Positions 1 through 5,711 of a stretch of 8,569 bases of DNA are shown one piece after another. Position 1 is the stretch's first letter. Each line of letters starts with the position of its first letter. A program made the translations under genes and the position numbers. The notes under the pieces were generated by a model. The model made no database searches, had not been told where the DNA came from, and saw only the letters and a list, made by a program, of their open reading frames with translations. The stretch comes from an uncultured Synergistales bacterium (GTDB lineage: Bacteria > Synergistota > Synergistia > Synergistales > Aminobacteriaceae), in assembly GCA_905234205.1 (NCBI GenBank), contig CAJOGG010000044.1, forward strand, positions 1 to 8,569. The letters run 5' to 3'.

Positions 1-1
1 A

Positions 2-316
2 GCTATTCCTTCATATCTTGAAAGGCTTGATTATATGCTTCCTCCACAGACTACAGGACTTCGCAAAAAAGTATCTGACTACTACAAGGAGAATTTCTAT
101 GTTACTCCTAGCGGGATATTATCGTCTATGCAGTTTGAGTATATAGTGAAGCTAATGGGAGCTGACCATATATTGTGGGCGGTTGATTATCCGTATATCA
201 GGGAGGGAGATTTTTACGGCTTCCTAAAGAATGCGGAGTTTCTGACCCAAGAGCAGAAAGAGCTTATTGCTCACAAGAACGCTGAAAGAATTTTGCACAT
301 CAATGGAGAATTTTAG
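2..316 (+). CDS. Amidohydrolase family 2 (decarboxylase-like) protein, C-terminal fragment
   Basis: This is the last 104 residues of a protein whose start lies before the window. The segment NFYVTPSG (31-38) followed by GADHILWAVDYPY (53-65) matches the C-terminal barrel strands of amidohydrolase family 2, especially the gamma-resorcylate / 2,3-dihydroxybenzoate decarboxylase branch, where a metal- or substrate-contacting Asp sits in a (V/T)DYP motif; here it is D62. The terminal HKNAERIL (91-98) is the family's usual closing helix (NAxRLL). Family members are metal-dependent cytosolic (beta/alpha)8 barrels acting on aromatic carboxylates or related compounds. The substrate cannot be told from this fragment. 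Its end overlaps the next open frame by 14 nt, which suggests co-transcription. The fold assignment is solid; the specific reaction is open. Confidence 0.75.
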   Translation, partial: AIPSYLERLDYMLPPQTTGLRKKVSDYYKENFYVTPSGILSSMQFEYIVKLMGADHILWAVDYPYIREGDFYGFLKNAEFLTQEQKELIAHKNAERILHINGEF

Positions 317-524
317 CCATAAAGAAATTACTAGTTATCGCGCTGGTGCTGCCGAACATCATTACACTGTGAAATCAGGAGTTGCCTTCAGTAACACATG
401 TGGGCTATATATTGCTAATGTGATTGAGAAGGACAGCTATGCTGAGAATGTCGATTTAATTTCCGGAGCTACTATCGGAATTAATGATTTGACGCTTGCG
501 GTTATTGACGCCCTGAAGAAATAA
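303..524 (+). CDS. Short protein with FMN-binding domain (SGAT) C-terminal segment, probably a gene remnant
   Basis: A 73-residue frame starts at the ATG inside the end of the amidohydrolase gene; the frame is also open further upstream to an ATG at 267. The C-terminal half, from about residue 38, reads like the end of an FMN_bind domain (PF04205): VIEKDSYAENVD, then DLISGAT (51-57), then a helix ending AVIDALKK. DLISGAT fits the ApbE flavinylation pattern Dxx[S/T]GA[S/T], in which the last Thr (T57) carries FMN through a phosphoester bond, as in NqrC/RnfG and flavin-dependent reductases. The N-terminal half of the domain is not recognisable and no export signal is present, although flavinylated domains are usually exported. 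It is therefore more likely a deleted remnant or fragment than a working gene. Its stop overlaps the next ATG (TAATG). Confidence 0.5.
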   Translation: MENFSHKEITSYRAGAAEHHYTVKSGVAFSNTCGLYIANVIEKDSYAENVDLISGATIGINDLTLAVIDALKK

Positions 525-858
525 TGACAATGGACTTCAGTAGACTTCACAGAAATATTCTATTGTCGCTAATTATTTTGCTGTGTGCATGTAGCGCTGA
601 TGCTCGGCAAGACAATTTTTCACCAGAGAGATTCTATAAGACTGAGACATGTACAATCAGGAGGATGATAATCACGAAAAAATTAACAACATTACTCACA
701 TTCCTGTCTAGTGAGGTTTGTACATCACTAACATCATTAAAAACGACGACAAAATCACAAACATCAAAGTCATATATGGAGGACAGTGAAATCACCAAGA
801 CACTTATCCTACAACAGACAGCACGAAAAAAGTTATAAATCAAGCTGACGAGCTTTAG
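524..858 (+). pseudogene. Decayed lipoprotein gene with FMN-binding-domain-like remains
   Basis: The frame starting at 524 (or at the second ATG, 530) begins with a convincing lipoprotein signal: basic SRLHR, a hydrophobic core NILLSLIILL, then CAC|S with C23 as the likely lipidated Cys. Sense runs to about FSPERFYKTET. After about position 645 this frame becomes a Thr/Lys-rich string ending at 838, typical of out-of-frame AT-rich reading. The other frame (649 on) instead gives protein-like text, MYNQEDDNHEKINNITHIPV, then TAG TGA (709-714), then a stretch beginning GLYITNIIKNDDKITNIKVI that resembles the first strands of an FMN_bind domain, then TGA at 787 and TAG at 856. One frame change plus internal stops suggests a decayed exported flavoprotein or lipoprotein. 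A short intact lipoprotein (524-838) remains the alternative. Confidence 0.45.
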
Positions 859-922
859 CAACAGTAAAATAGGAAGCCTTACGCAATTCAATTCTTCCCG
901 CATTAACATAATCAATAATGAT

Positions 923-954
923 TTTAACAAGCAAATGCTATAACATGCTATCAT
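923..954 (+). promoter_or_regulatory. Candidate promoter of fliW-csrA(-pur) operon
   Basis: The non-coding stretch 859-988 is the only sizeable gap upstream of fliW. It contains TGCTATCAT at 946-954, an extended -10 (TG-n-TATCAT). A weak TTTAAC at 923-928 lies at a long 20-nt spacing. A second TGCTATAAC occurs 10 bp upstream (936-944), making a direct repeat ATGCTAT (935-941 and 945-951). If used, transcription would start near 961 and leave a leader of roughly 28 nt. No purine riboswitch or obvious operator is seen. This is a pattern-based call only. Confidence 0.3.
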
Positions 955-967
955 TATCCACAAATAG

Positions 968-981
968 AAAGGAGTTCGGAG
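968..981 (+). promoter_or_regulatory. fliW ribosome binding region with two GGA motifs
   Basis: AAAGGAG (968-974) lies 14 nt from the ATG at 989, and CGGAG (977-981) lies 7 nt from it. The second gives normal Shine-Dalgarno spacing and supports 989 over the in-frame ATG at 998. Both carry GGA, the core recognised by CsrA, and the first fits the fuller ANGGA form. Binding here would block fliW translation, so this could be an autoregulatory site. The role in CsrA binding is inference. Confidence 0.4.
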
Positions 982-988
982 TACATAT

Positions 989-1465
989 ATGTCAGACATG
1001 ATAATTAACACAGAACGTTTTGGTGAAGTCACTTACACTAGCGAGGACGTAATCTTTTTCCCACGAGGCATACCAGCTTTTGAAGATAAACATAACTGGA
1101 TTCTAGCAGGCACTGACGATAACGCAATTAAGTGGCTACAAAGTCTTGATGATGGTGATTTAGCTTTGCCCGTCACTTCTCCCGATGCCATTCAACCAGA
1201 TTATAACGCACGTATACCGGAGGACGATTTAACTTTAGTTGGCTCTGTCAATCCAGCAGACTTGGCCTTGTTAATCGTAGTAAGCATTCCCGAGGCAGCT
1301 CCTTGGAACATGACGGCAAATTTACGCGCGCCAATCTTGATTAATCTCAAGTCCCATAAAGCTGTTCAGGTTATCGCGCTTAATGAAGAGTATCCAGTTA
1401 GGCACATAGTTTTCTCTGAAGACGTTCGCGAGAAATTAAGACAGGAGGCTATGAGCAGATGTTAG
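989..1465 (+). CDS. fliW: Flagellar assembly factor FliW (CsrA antagonist)
   Basis: FliW is a small cytosolic beta-barrel protein that binds CsrA and blocks its RNA-binding function. Flagellin competes for FliW, so flagellin level is sensed through FliW-CsrA partner switching. The 158-residue protein has the family hallmarks: NTERFGEV near the N-terminus, FFPRGIPAFED (23-33), WLQSLDD (49-55; usually FLQS), a central ALLIVVSIP, and NLRAPILIN (111-119), ending in the usual VRHIVFSEDVREKL segment. An alternative start at 998 would give MIINTERFG, closer to many homologues, but ribosome-site spacing favours 989. The last 7 nt overlap csrA. No flagellin or hook genes are in view, although fliW commonly sits beside flgL, csrA and hag. 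Confidence 0.93.
   Translation: MSDMIINTERFGEVTYTSEDVIFFPRGIPAFEDKHNWILAGTDDNAIKWLQSLDDGDLALPVTSPDAIQPDYNARIPEDDLTLVGSVNPADLALLIVVSIPEAAPWNMTANLRAPILINLKSHKAVQVIALNEEYPVRHIVFSEDVREKLRQEAMSRC
1443..1448 (+). promoter_or_regulatory. Ribosome binding site of csrA within fliW
   Basis: A perfect AGGAGG inside the fliW 3' end lies 10 nt before the csrA ATG at 1459. It allows independent initiation despite the 7-nt overlap. It includes an AGGA core, so CsrA could bind here and limit its own translation; that part is inference. Confidence 0.6.
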
Positions 1466-1752
1466 TACTAAGCAGACGAGTAAATGAGAGCATTCAAATA
1501 GGTACTGATATTGAGATCATGGTTATAGACGTTCGGGGAGACGTTGTAAGACTCGGAATAAACGCACCGCAATCGACTCAAATATGGCGCAAAGAACTCT
1601 GGGACATAATCGTTAAAGAGAACAAGACCGCAGCAGAAAGCCCACGCTCGAAAGAGAGCAAAGCAACCCCGCAGCTTCCGTTGTCAACTTTCTCGAAACT
1701 ATCAAAAATTCCAACCGTACACATTAATAACAAGAACGATGAACAAAAATAA
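1459..1752 (+). CDS. csrA: Carbon storage regulator CsrA, with extended C-terminus
   Basis: CsrA is a dimeric post-transcriptional regulator that binds GGA motifs in mRNA leaders and usually represses translation. Residues 1-52 are a textbook match: MLVLSRRVNESIQIG at the start (L4 and R6 of the RNA-binding surface kept), VRGDVVRLGINAP (25-37), then QIWRKELW (41-48). R44, the key RNA-contacting Arg, is present, while the usual His at 43 is Trp. The protein is 97 residues against roughly 60-75 for most homologues. The extra tail (from about residue 56) is rich in Ser, Lys and Pro and looks disordered. The 5' end overlaps fliW by 7 nt. The 3' end overlaps purE by 14 nt in another frame, so part of the tail is encoded by DNA that also starts purE. 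Confidence 0.95.
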   Translation: MLVLSRRVNESIQIGTDIEIMVIDVRGDVVRLGINAPQSTQIWRKELWDIIVKENKTAAESPRSKESKATPQLPLSTFSKLSKIPTVHINNKNDEQK

Positions 1753-2242
1753 ACGAGTAGCAATCATATTAGGCAGTGATAGCGATTTACACATTGCTGA
1801 TAAAAGCGTTGAAGTGTTACGAAAACTTGGTCTTGAGTTTGAGCTAAGTATAATTTCCGCGCATAGAACTCCAGAAGCTGCACGAGACTTCGCAATTAAT
1901 GCCCGCGCTAAAAATTTTGGTGTCATCATTGCTATAGCTGGTAAGGCTGCGGCTTTGTCGGGAGTGTTAGCTTCTCACACTAGGCTTCCTGTTATCGGTG
2001 TACCCGTGAAATCTGACGACCTTGGCGGACTTGATGCTCTGTTATCCACTGTACAAATGCCCTCGGGGATTCCTGTAGCTTGTGTAGCGATTGATGGCGG
2101 CGCTAATGCGGCTTGGTTAGCAGCGAGAATCTTGGCGGTTAATGATGAAGAATTAGCGAATAAACTTGAGAGTGAAGCGTTAAAGATGGCTGAGAAAGTT
2201 GAGCAAAAGAATCATGACATCAAACAAAAATACAACAAGTAA
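1739..2242 (+). CDS. purE: 5-(carboxyamino)imidazole / aminoimidazole ribonucleotide carboxylase PurE, class II-like
   Basis: PurE forms CAIR in de novo purine synthesis, from N5-CAIR (class I, needs PurK) or directly from AIR and CO2 (class II). The 167-residue protein has GSDSD (12-16, phosphate loop), SAHRTP (40-45, with the conserved active-site His42), and [17 protein letters not shown] (98-114), ending [11 protein letters not shown]. In class I enzymes the segment corresponding to E. coli GGAAHLPG carries a second conserved His (H75). Here it reads GKAAALSG (68-75), with Ala72 in its place. The xALSG form is typical of class II or class II-like bacterial enzymes. The start overlaps csrA by 14 nt and there is no Shine-Dalgarno upstream (CATTAATAACAAGAACG), so translation probably depends on ribosomes finishing csrA. 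The end overlaps purM. The family is certain; the class is inferred. Confidence 0.93.
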   Translation: MNKNKRVAIILGSDSDLHIADKSVEVLRKLGLEFELSIISAHRTPEAARDFAINARAKNFGVIIAIAGKAAALSGVLASHTRLPVIGVPVKSDDLGGLDALLSTVQMPSGIPVACVAIDGGANAAWLAARILAVNDEELANKLESEALKMAEKVEQKNHDIKQKYNK

Positions 2243-3224
2243 GAGCTACAGAGAAAGTGGTGTCGACGTTCAAGCAGGTTATGACGCAGTGGCACTCATG
2301 AAAAAACACGTAGCGCGCACGAAAATTCCCGGGGTAGTCTCTGATTTAGGAGGCTTCGGAGGAATGTTTGAGCTTGACGACGGAAAAATCTTGGTCAGTG
2401 GCACAGATGGAGTCGGTACGAAACTCAAAATCGCCTTCGCAATGGATAAGCACGACACCATAGGGATCGACTGTGTAGCAATGTGCGTTAATGACGTGTT
2501 ATGCTGCGGGGCCAAGCCGTTATTCTTTCTTGATTATATTGCTGTTGGGAAAAACTACCCTGAAAAAATTGCTGCTATTGTTTCTGGAATTGCTGAAGGT
2601 TGTGTACAAAGCGGCTGTGCTTTGATTGGCGGGGAGACTGCGGAAATGCCGGGCTTCTATCCTGACAACGAGTACGACGTGGCGGGCTTTAGCGTTGGAA
2701 TAGTTGACCGCGATAAAATTCTTGATTCCAAAAACGTTAAGGCTGGTGATGTGATAATTGCGTTGCCAAGTTCCGGAATACATTCAAATGGCTTATCATT
2801 GGTCAGAAAAATTTTTGCGTCCCATGATCTACATAAACACGTTGATGAATTAGGCAAGAGCTTGGGCGAAGAGTTATTGACCCCCACAAGAATTTACGTG
2901 CGTGAAGTTTTGCCGGTAATCAACAAAATAAAATCCATAGCTCATATAACAGGTGGAGGCTTTTACGAAAATATCCCGCGAGCAATTCCCGAAGGCTTAA
3001 GAGCAAAAATCGAACTTGCGAAAATTAATACCCCTGCGATCTTTGATTTATTAATGCGTACTGGAAATATTGAGCGCGACGAAATGTTTCACGTGTTTAA
3101 TATGGGCGTTGGCATGGTGTTAATAGTAAATCCTGATAACGTTGATGAAATTTTAAGAGCTGTGAAAGATTCTTACGTTATCGGTGAAATTGTCAATAAT
3201 GAAGGAGGCATTTTATTAGCATGA
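2214..3224 (+). CDS. purM: Phosphoribosylformylglycinamidine cyclo-ligase (AIR synthetase)
   Basis: PurM closes the imidazole ring, converting FGAM and ATP to AIR, ADP and phosphate, in the cytosol. The 336-residue product spans the usual family length (about 340). Key segments in order: [12 protein letters not shown] near the start, [11 protein letters not shown] (61-71, ATP/substrate loop), [14 protein letters not shown] (81-94), GGETAEMPG (139-147), SSGIHSNG (186-193), LLTPTRIYV (221-229), and [13 protein letters not shown] (244-256). The chosen ATG gives the standard MT...SY start. A TTG at 2199 would add five residues and is less likely. It overlaps purE by 29 nt, with only a weak GA-rich stretch upstream, so coupling to purE translation is probable. 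Its TGA shares ATGA with the next gene. Confidence 0.96.
   Translation: MTSNKNTTSKSYRESGVDVQAGYDAVALMKKHVARTKIPGVVSDLGGFGGMFELDDGKILVSGTDGVGTKLKIAFAMDKHDTIGIDCVAMCVNDVLCCGAKPLFFLDYIAVGKNYPEKIAAIVSGIAEGCVQSGCALIGGETAEMPGFYPDNEYDVAGFSVGIVDRDKILDSKNVKAGDVIIALPSSGIHSNGLSLVRKIFASHDLHKHVDELGKSLGEELLTPTRIYVREVLPVINKIKSIAHITGGGFYENIPRAIPEGLRAKIELAKINTPAIFDLLMRTGNIERDEMFHVFNMGVGMVLIVNPDNVDEILRAVKDSYVIGEIVNNEGGILLA
3202..3208 (+). promoter_or_regulatory. Ribosome binding site of the purN-purO fusion gene
   Basis: A strong AAGGAGG inside the end of purM lies 12 nt before the ATG at 3221. With the ATGA stop/start overlap, it fixes the start of the fusion gene. Confidence 0.6.
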
Positions 3225-4486
3225 TAGATATAGCTGTATTTGTATCAGGAAACGGATCGAACTTACAGGCATTAATAGACGCTCAAAACTATGGAAGCCT
3301 CAAACATGCTCGAATCGTACACGTAATCTCAAGCAATAAAAACGCTTATGCCCTTGAACGAGCAGACATGGCTAATATACGTGCTGACGTTGTAGACTAC
3401 AAAAAACTTGGTCAAGCTGCTGCAGAGGCAAAAATTCTGAAATTGCTAAAGACGTCTAATCCGAAACTGATAGTCTTGGCCGGGTTCATGAAGATTCTTA
3501 GCAAGGACTTTATCGAGAAATGTAACGCAAAAATTATCAACATACACCCGTCCTTAATCCCGAAATATTGCGGCAAAGGTTATTATGGCTTGAAAGTTCA
3601 TGAAGCCGTCTTGGACAATCACGAAGAATATACGGGAGCAACTGTTCATTACGTGAATGAAATTCCTGACGGCGGACAAATAATAATGCAGAAGCAAATG
3701 AAAATTTGGGAACAAGATAACACTCCAGCAAAGTTACAAAAACGTGTGCTTGAACTCGTTGAACATAAGATACTGCCAAAAGCCGTTGAGTTAGTCTGTT
3801 CGCAAATCTGTGCAAACGCTTTTCCCAAGGCCGTAAACTATCCAGGACGCGGAATTATTACAGGCTGCACTCCTTCAGGGCGCAAAATGTTTGCGTATTT
3901 CATCATGGGCAGAAGCCAAACAAGCAAAGCACGAATCTTTGAACGTTCAGGCAATGAACTTGCAATTAAACTCACGAAGCAAGACCCTAAATTTGATAGC
4001 TCGTTAATCTTATACAGGCCAGTGAGAATTTTTGGCGAGAATGTAATCGTTACGAATGGCGACCAGACTGACACGATTTATGACTTTTTGAGCGAAGGCA
4101 AAACTTTTGAAGAAGCCTTGAGGACTCGAACATATGAACCTGACGCACCGCACTACACTCCTAGAATAAGCGCAATAATGACTCCTTCGGGTTACAAGCA
4201 AAGTATCTTGAAGATGGCCGGAAAATATTTCTACGAGTACGAATACAAACCCGGCGTGGGACATTTGATTCACACTTACGAACGTTTTTATCCAAGCAGG
4301 GACGAGTTACAAAGCTTTATAGGTGAGCCAAGAGAGTTTGCAGTTTCAGAAGACTTGGATTTATTCAGCGAGTCACTGTGGAAAGAACTCAACGAAAATT
4401 ACAGAGTGGCATTGTACGTCAGATATTACGAGCAAGATTTTGTAAATTATCAGGATAGATTGTTCAACATAAACGAGGTGAATTAA
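3221..4486 (+). CDS. purN: Bifunctional GAR formyltransferase (PurN) / IMP cyclohydrolase (PurO-like) fusion
   Basis: A single uninterrupted 421-codon frame holds two enzymes. Residues 1 to about 195 are PurN, which transfers formyl from 10-formyl-THF to GAR: GNGSN (10-14, phosphate binding), VLAGFMKIL (85-93), [11 protein letters not shown] (106-116) with catalytic N107 and H109, and D150 in PDGG. Residues about 206-421 match the PF07826 family of archaeal PurO, which closes FAICAR to IMP: NYPGRGI (206-212), AYFIMGRS (225-232), NGDQTDTI (279-286), and [12 protein letters not shown] (305-316). These parallel the YxGR, SRS, NGxxTDTI and YExD..TPRI positions of archaeal PurO. The linker is only about 10 residues. 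Joining these two non-consecutive steps in one chain is unusual. The gene overlaps purM by 4 nt (ATGA) and precedes the AICAR formyltransferase, the step immediately before IMP closure. The PurN half is certain; the PurO half is strong by motif. Confidence 0.92.
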   Translation: MIDIAVFVSGNGSNLQALIDAQNYGSLKHARIVHVISSNKNAYALERADMANIRADVVDYKKLGQAAAEAKILKLLKTSNPKLIVLAGFMKILSKDFIEKCNAKIINIHPSLIPKYCGKGYYGLKVHEAVLDNHEEYTGATVHYVNEIPDGGQIIMQKQMKIWEQDNTPAKLQKRVLELVEHKILPKAVELVCSQICANAFPKAVNYPGRGIITGCTPSGRKMFAYFIMGRSQTSKARIFERSGNELAIKLTKQDPKFDSSLILYRPVRIFGENVIVTNGDQTDTIYDFLSEGKTFEEALRTRTYEPDAPHYTPRISAIMTPSGYKQSILKMAGKYFYEYEYKPGVGHLIHTYERFYPSRDELQSFIGEPREFAVSEDLDLFSESLWKELNENYRVALYVRYYEQDFVNYQDRLFNINEVN

Positions 4487-4487
4487 T

Positions 4488-5624
4488 ATGCACGAATTCA
4501 AATTGAAATACGGTTGCAACCCCGATCAATCACAGGCGCGAATCTTCATGAGAGACTCTAGCAAAGATTTACCACTTGAGATTCTCAACGGTCGCCCGGG
4601 TTACATAAACTTTCTTGACGCTTTGAACTCCTGGCAATTGGTCAGAGATTTACGCAAGGCCTTGGATATCCCTGCTGCTACGTCGTTCAAACATGTGAGC
4701 CCGGCGGGAGCTGCTTTGGGGTTAGCATTGACTGATGATGAGCGCAAATTATTCTTCGTTGATGAAAAACTTGACGTGAATTCTTCTCCGTTAGCTTGTG
4801 CTTATGCTAGGGCACGAGGCACTGATAGGCTTTCATCGTTCGGGGACTGGATAGCGTTAAGCGATACTTGCGATGAGATTACGGCCTCATTGATAAAGCA
4901 TGAAGTTAGCGATGGAGTCATAGCACCTGACTACACGCCGGAAGCTCTGGAGATTCTCAAGACCAAACGCAAGGGAAATTATGCGATCGTGAAAATAGAT
5001 CCAGCCTATGAGCCACAAGCAAACGAGACCCGCGACGTGTTCGGAATAACTTTTGAGCAGTCACGAAACTTGGCCCCGGTCATAGAGAACGAAAAATTTG
5101 ACTCCCCTGTAACTCTTAACAAGAACTTCCCGGAAAATGCACGACGAGATTTAATTCTAGCGTTGATAACGTTGAAATACACTCAATCAAATTCAGTTTG
5201 TTGCACTCGTAACGGACAAACCCTAGGAGTAGGAGCCGGTCAGCAATCGAGATTACATTGTGTGAAGTTGGCATGTGATAAAGCAGACTTGAGAATCTTA
5301 CGCGAGCACCCAAAAATTTTGTCGCTCGAATTTGACTCAAAACTTGGCCGCCCTGAACGAGATAACGCGATAAACATAACCTTGACGGAGAATCAAATAT
5401 TGACTCCTGAAGAACGTCGTGAATGGCTTGCGAGTTACAAAGGCGTATCGCTTGGGAGTGATGCTTTCTTCCCGTTCCCTGACAACATAGAGAGGGCAGC
5501 AAAAAGCGGCGTGAGTTATATTGCTCAACCTGGCGGATCTATACGTGATGACCTTGTGATAAAAGCTTGCGACGAGAAAAATATTGCAATGGTCATGACC
5601 GGGCACAGATTGTTCCATCATTAA
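4488..5624 (+). CDS. Stand-alone AICAR formyltransferase (PurH C-terminal domain type, eukaryote-like)
   Basis: This enzyme transfers formyl from 10-formyl-THF to AICAR, giving FAICAR. The 378-residue protein corresponds only to the AICARFT domain (PF01808) of PurH/ATIC; the N-terminal MGS-like IMP cyclohydrolase domain is absent and the protein begins directly at LKYGCNPDQSQARI (6-19). Catalytic K68-H69 lie in SFKHVSPAGAA (66-76). Other landmarks are YARARGTDRLSSFGD (106-120), EVSDGVIAP (139-147), KYTQSNSV (230-237), GAGQQSRLHC (249-258), SDAFFPF (324-330) and the terminal HRLFHH. Many of these match human ATIC nearly residue for residue (for example FKHVSPAGAA, SSFGD, GAGQQSR, RLFHH) and differ from the E. 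coli PurH versions (such as RHFRH). It starts 1 nt after the purN-purO stop, with GAGGTG (4475-4480) as ribosome site. The missing cyclohydrolase is presumably supplied by the PurO half upstream. Confidence 0.93.
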   Translation: MHEFKLKYGCNPDQSQARIFMRDSSKDLPLEILNGRPGYINFLDALNSWQLVRDLRKALDIPAATSFKHVSPAGAALGLALTDDERKLFFVDEKLDVNSSPLACAYARARGTDRLSSFGDWIALSDTCDEITASLIKHEVSDGVIAPDYTPEALEILKTKRKGNYAIVKIDPAYEPQANETRDVFGITFEQSRNLAPVIENEKFDSPVTLNKNFPENARRDLILALITLKYTQSNSVCCTRNGQTLGVGAGQQSRLHCVKLACDKADLRILREHPKILSLEFDSKLGRPERDNAINITLTENQILTPEERREWLASYKGVSLGSDAFFPFPDNIERAAKSGVSYIAQPGGSIRDDLVIKACDEKNIAMVMTGHRLFHH

Positions 5625-5628
5625 GCGC

Positions 5629-5657
5629 TGATAAATATGCTTATGGGAAATTTATCA
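5629..5657 (+). repeat. Inverted repeat (AT-rich hairpin) after the AICAR formyltransferase gene
   Basis: TGATAAAT (5629-5636) and ATTTATCA (5650-5657) form a perfect 8-bp inverted repeat around a 13-nt loop. It lies in the only gap of notable length (5625-5711, 87 nt) inside the purine operon. It is directly followed by a second, stronger hairpin. It could be part of a terminator, an mRNA processing site or a protein-binding site. Confidence 0.45.
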
Positions 5658-5662
5658 TAACG

Positions 5663-5685
5663 AGGACTTGGCGAGGCTGAGTCCT
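5663..5685 (+). terminator. Possible intrinsic terminator or attenuator hairpin within the pur operon
   Basis: AGGACTTGGC (5663-5672) can pair with GCTGAGTCCT (5676-5685) as a 10-bp RNA stem (two G-U pairs) closed by a GAG loop. It is followed by TATTTGTGT, a modest U-rich run. It lies between the AICAR formyltransferase gene and the RelB/Sel1 gene. The weak U-tract suggests partial termination, attenuation or transcript-end stabilisation rather than a full stop, because purD and purL follow. Confidence 0.45.
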
Positions 5686-5697
5686 TATTTGTGTAGA

Positions 5698-5703
5698 AGG
5701 AGG
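5698..5703 (+). promoter_or_regulatory. Strong ribosome binding site of the RelB/Sel1 fusion gene
   Basis: A perfect AGGAGG lies 8 nt before the ATG at 5712 and fixes the start. This is the best-placed Shine-Dalgarno in the purine part of the window, and unlike purE or purM this gene does not rely on overlap with the gene before it. Confidence 0.6.
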
Positions 5704-5711
5704 AAATTTAC

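Noticed and set aside
872..898. GGAAG/CTTCC inverted repeat as a terminator for the upstream cluster
   Set aside because: The stem is only 5 bp with a 17-nt loop and no U-run follows, so this is expected by chance.
910..923. AATCA/TGATT hairpin before fliW
   Set aside because: It is a short A/T-only stem with little stability and no clear T-tract.
859..988. Purine (guanine) riboswitch or PurR box upstream of the operon
   Set aside because: No riboswitch core or clear PurR-type operator could be seen. purE itself has no leader because it starts inside csrA.
634..1032. Minus-strand 132-codon open frame with several hydrophobic stretches, resembling a membrane protein
   Set aside because: It is antisense to A-rich DNA, which gives Ile/Leu/Val-rich text by chance. 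It overlaps the fliW start and the lipoprotein signal, and shows no family pattern.
3780..3850. Possible sequencing frameshift creating the PurN-PurO fusion
   Set aside because: The frame is continuous, codon use is uniform, both halves are complete, and the linker has no homopolymer that would suggest an indel.
5116..5502. Minus-strand 128-codon open frame
   Set aside because: It lies wholly inside the well-supported AICAR formyltransferase gene and has no recognisable motif.
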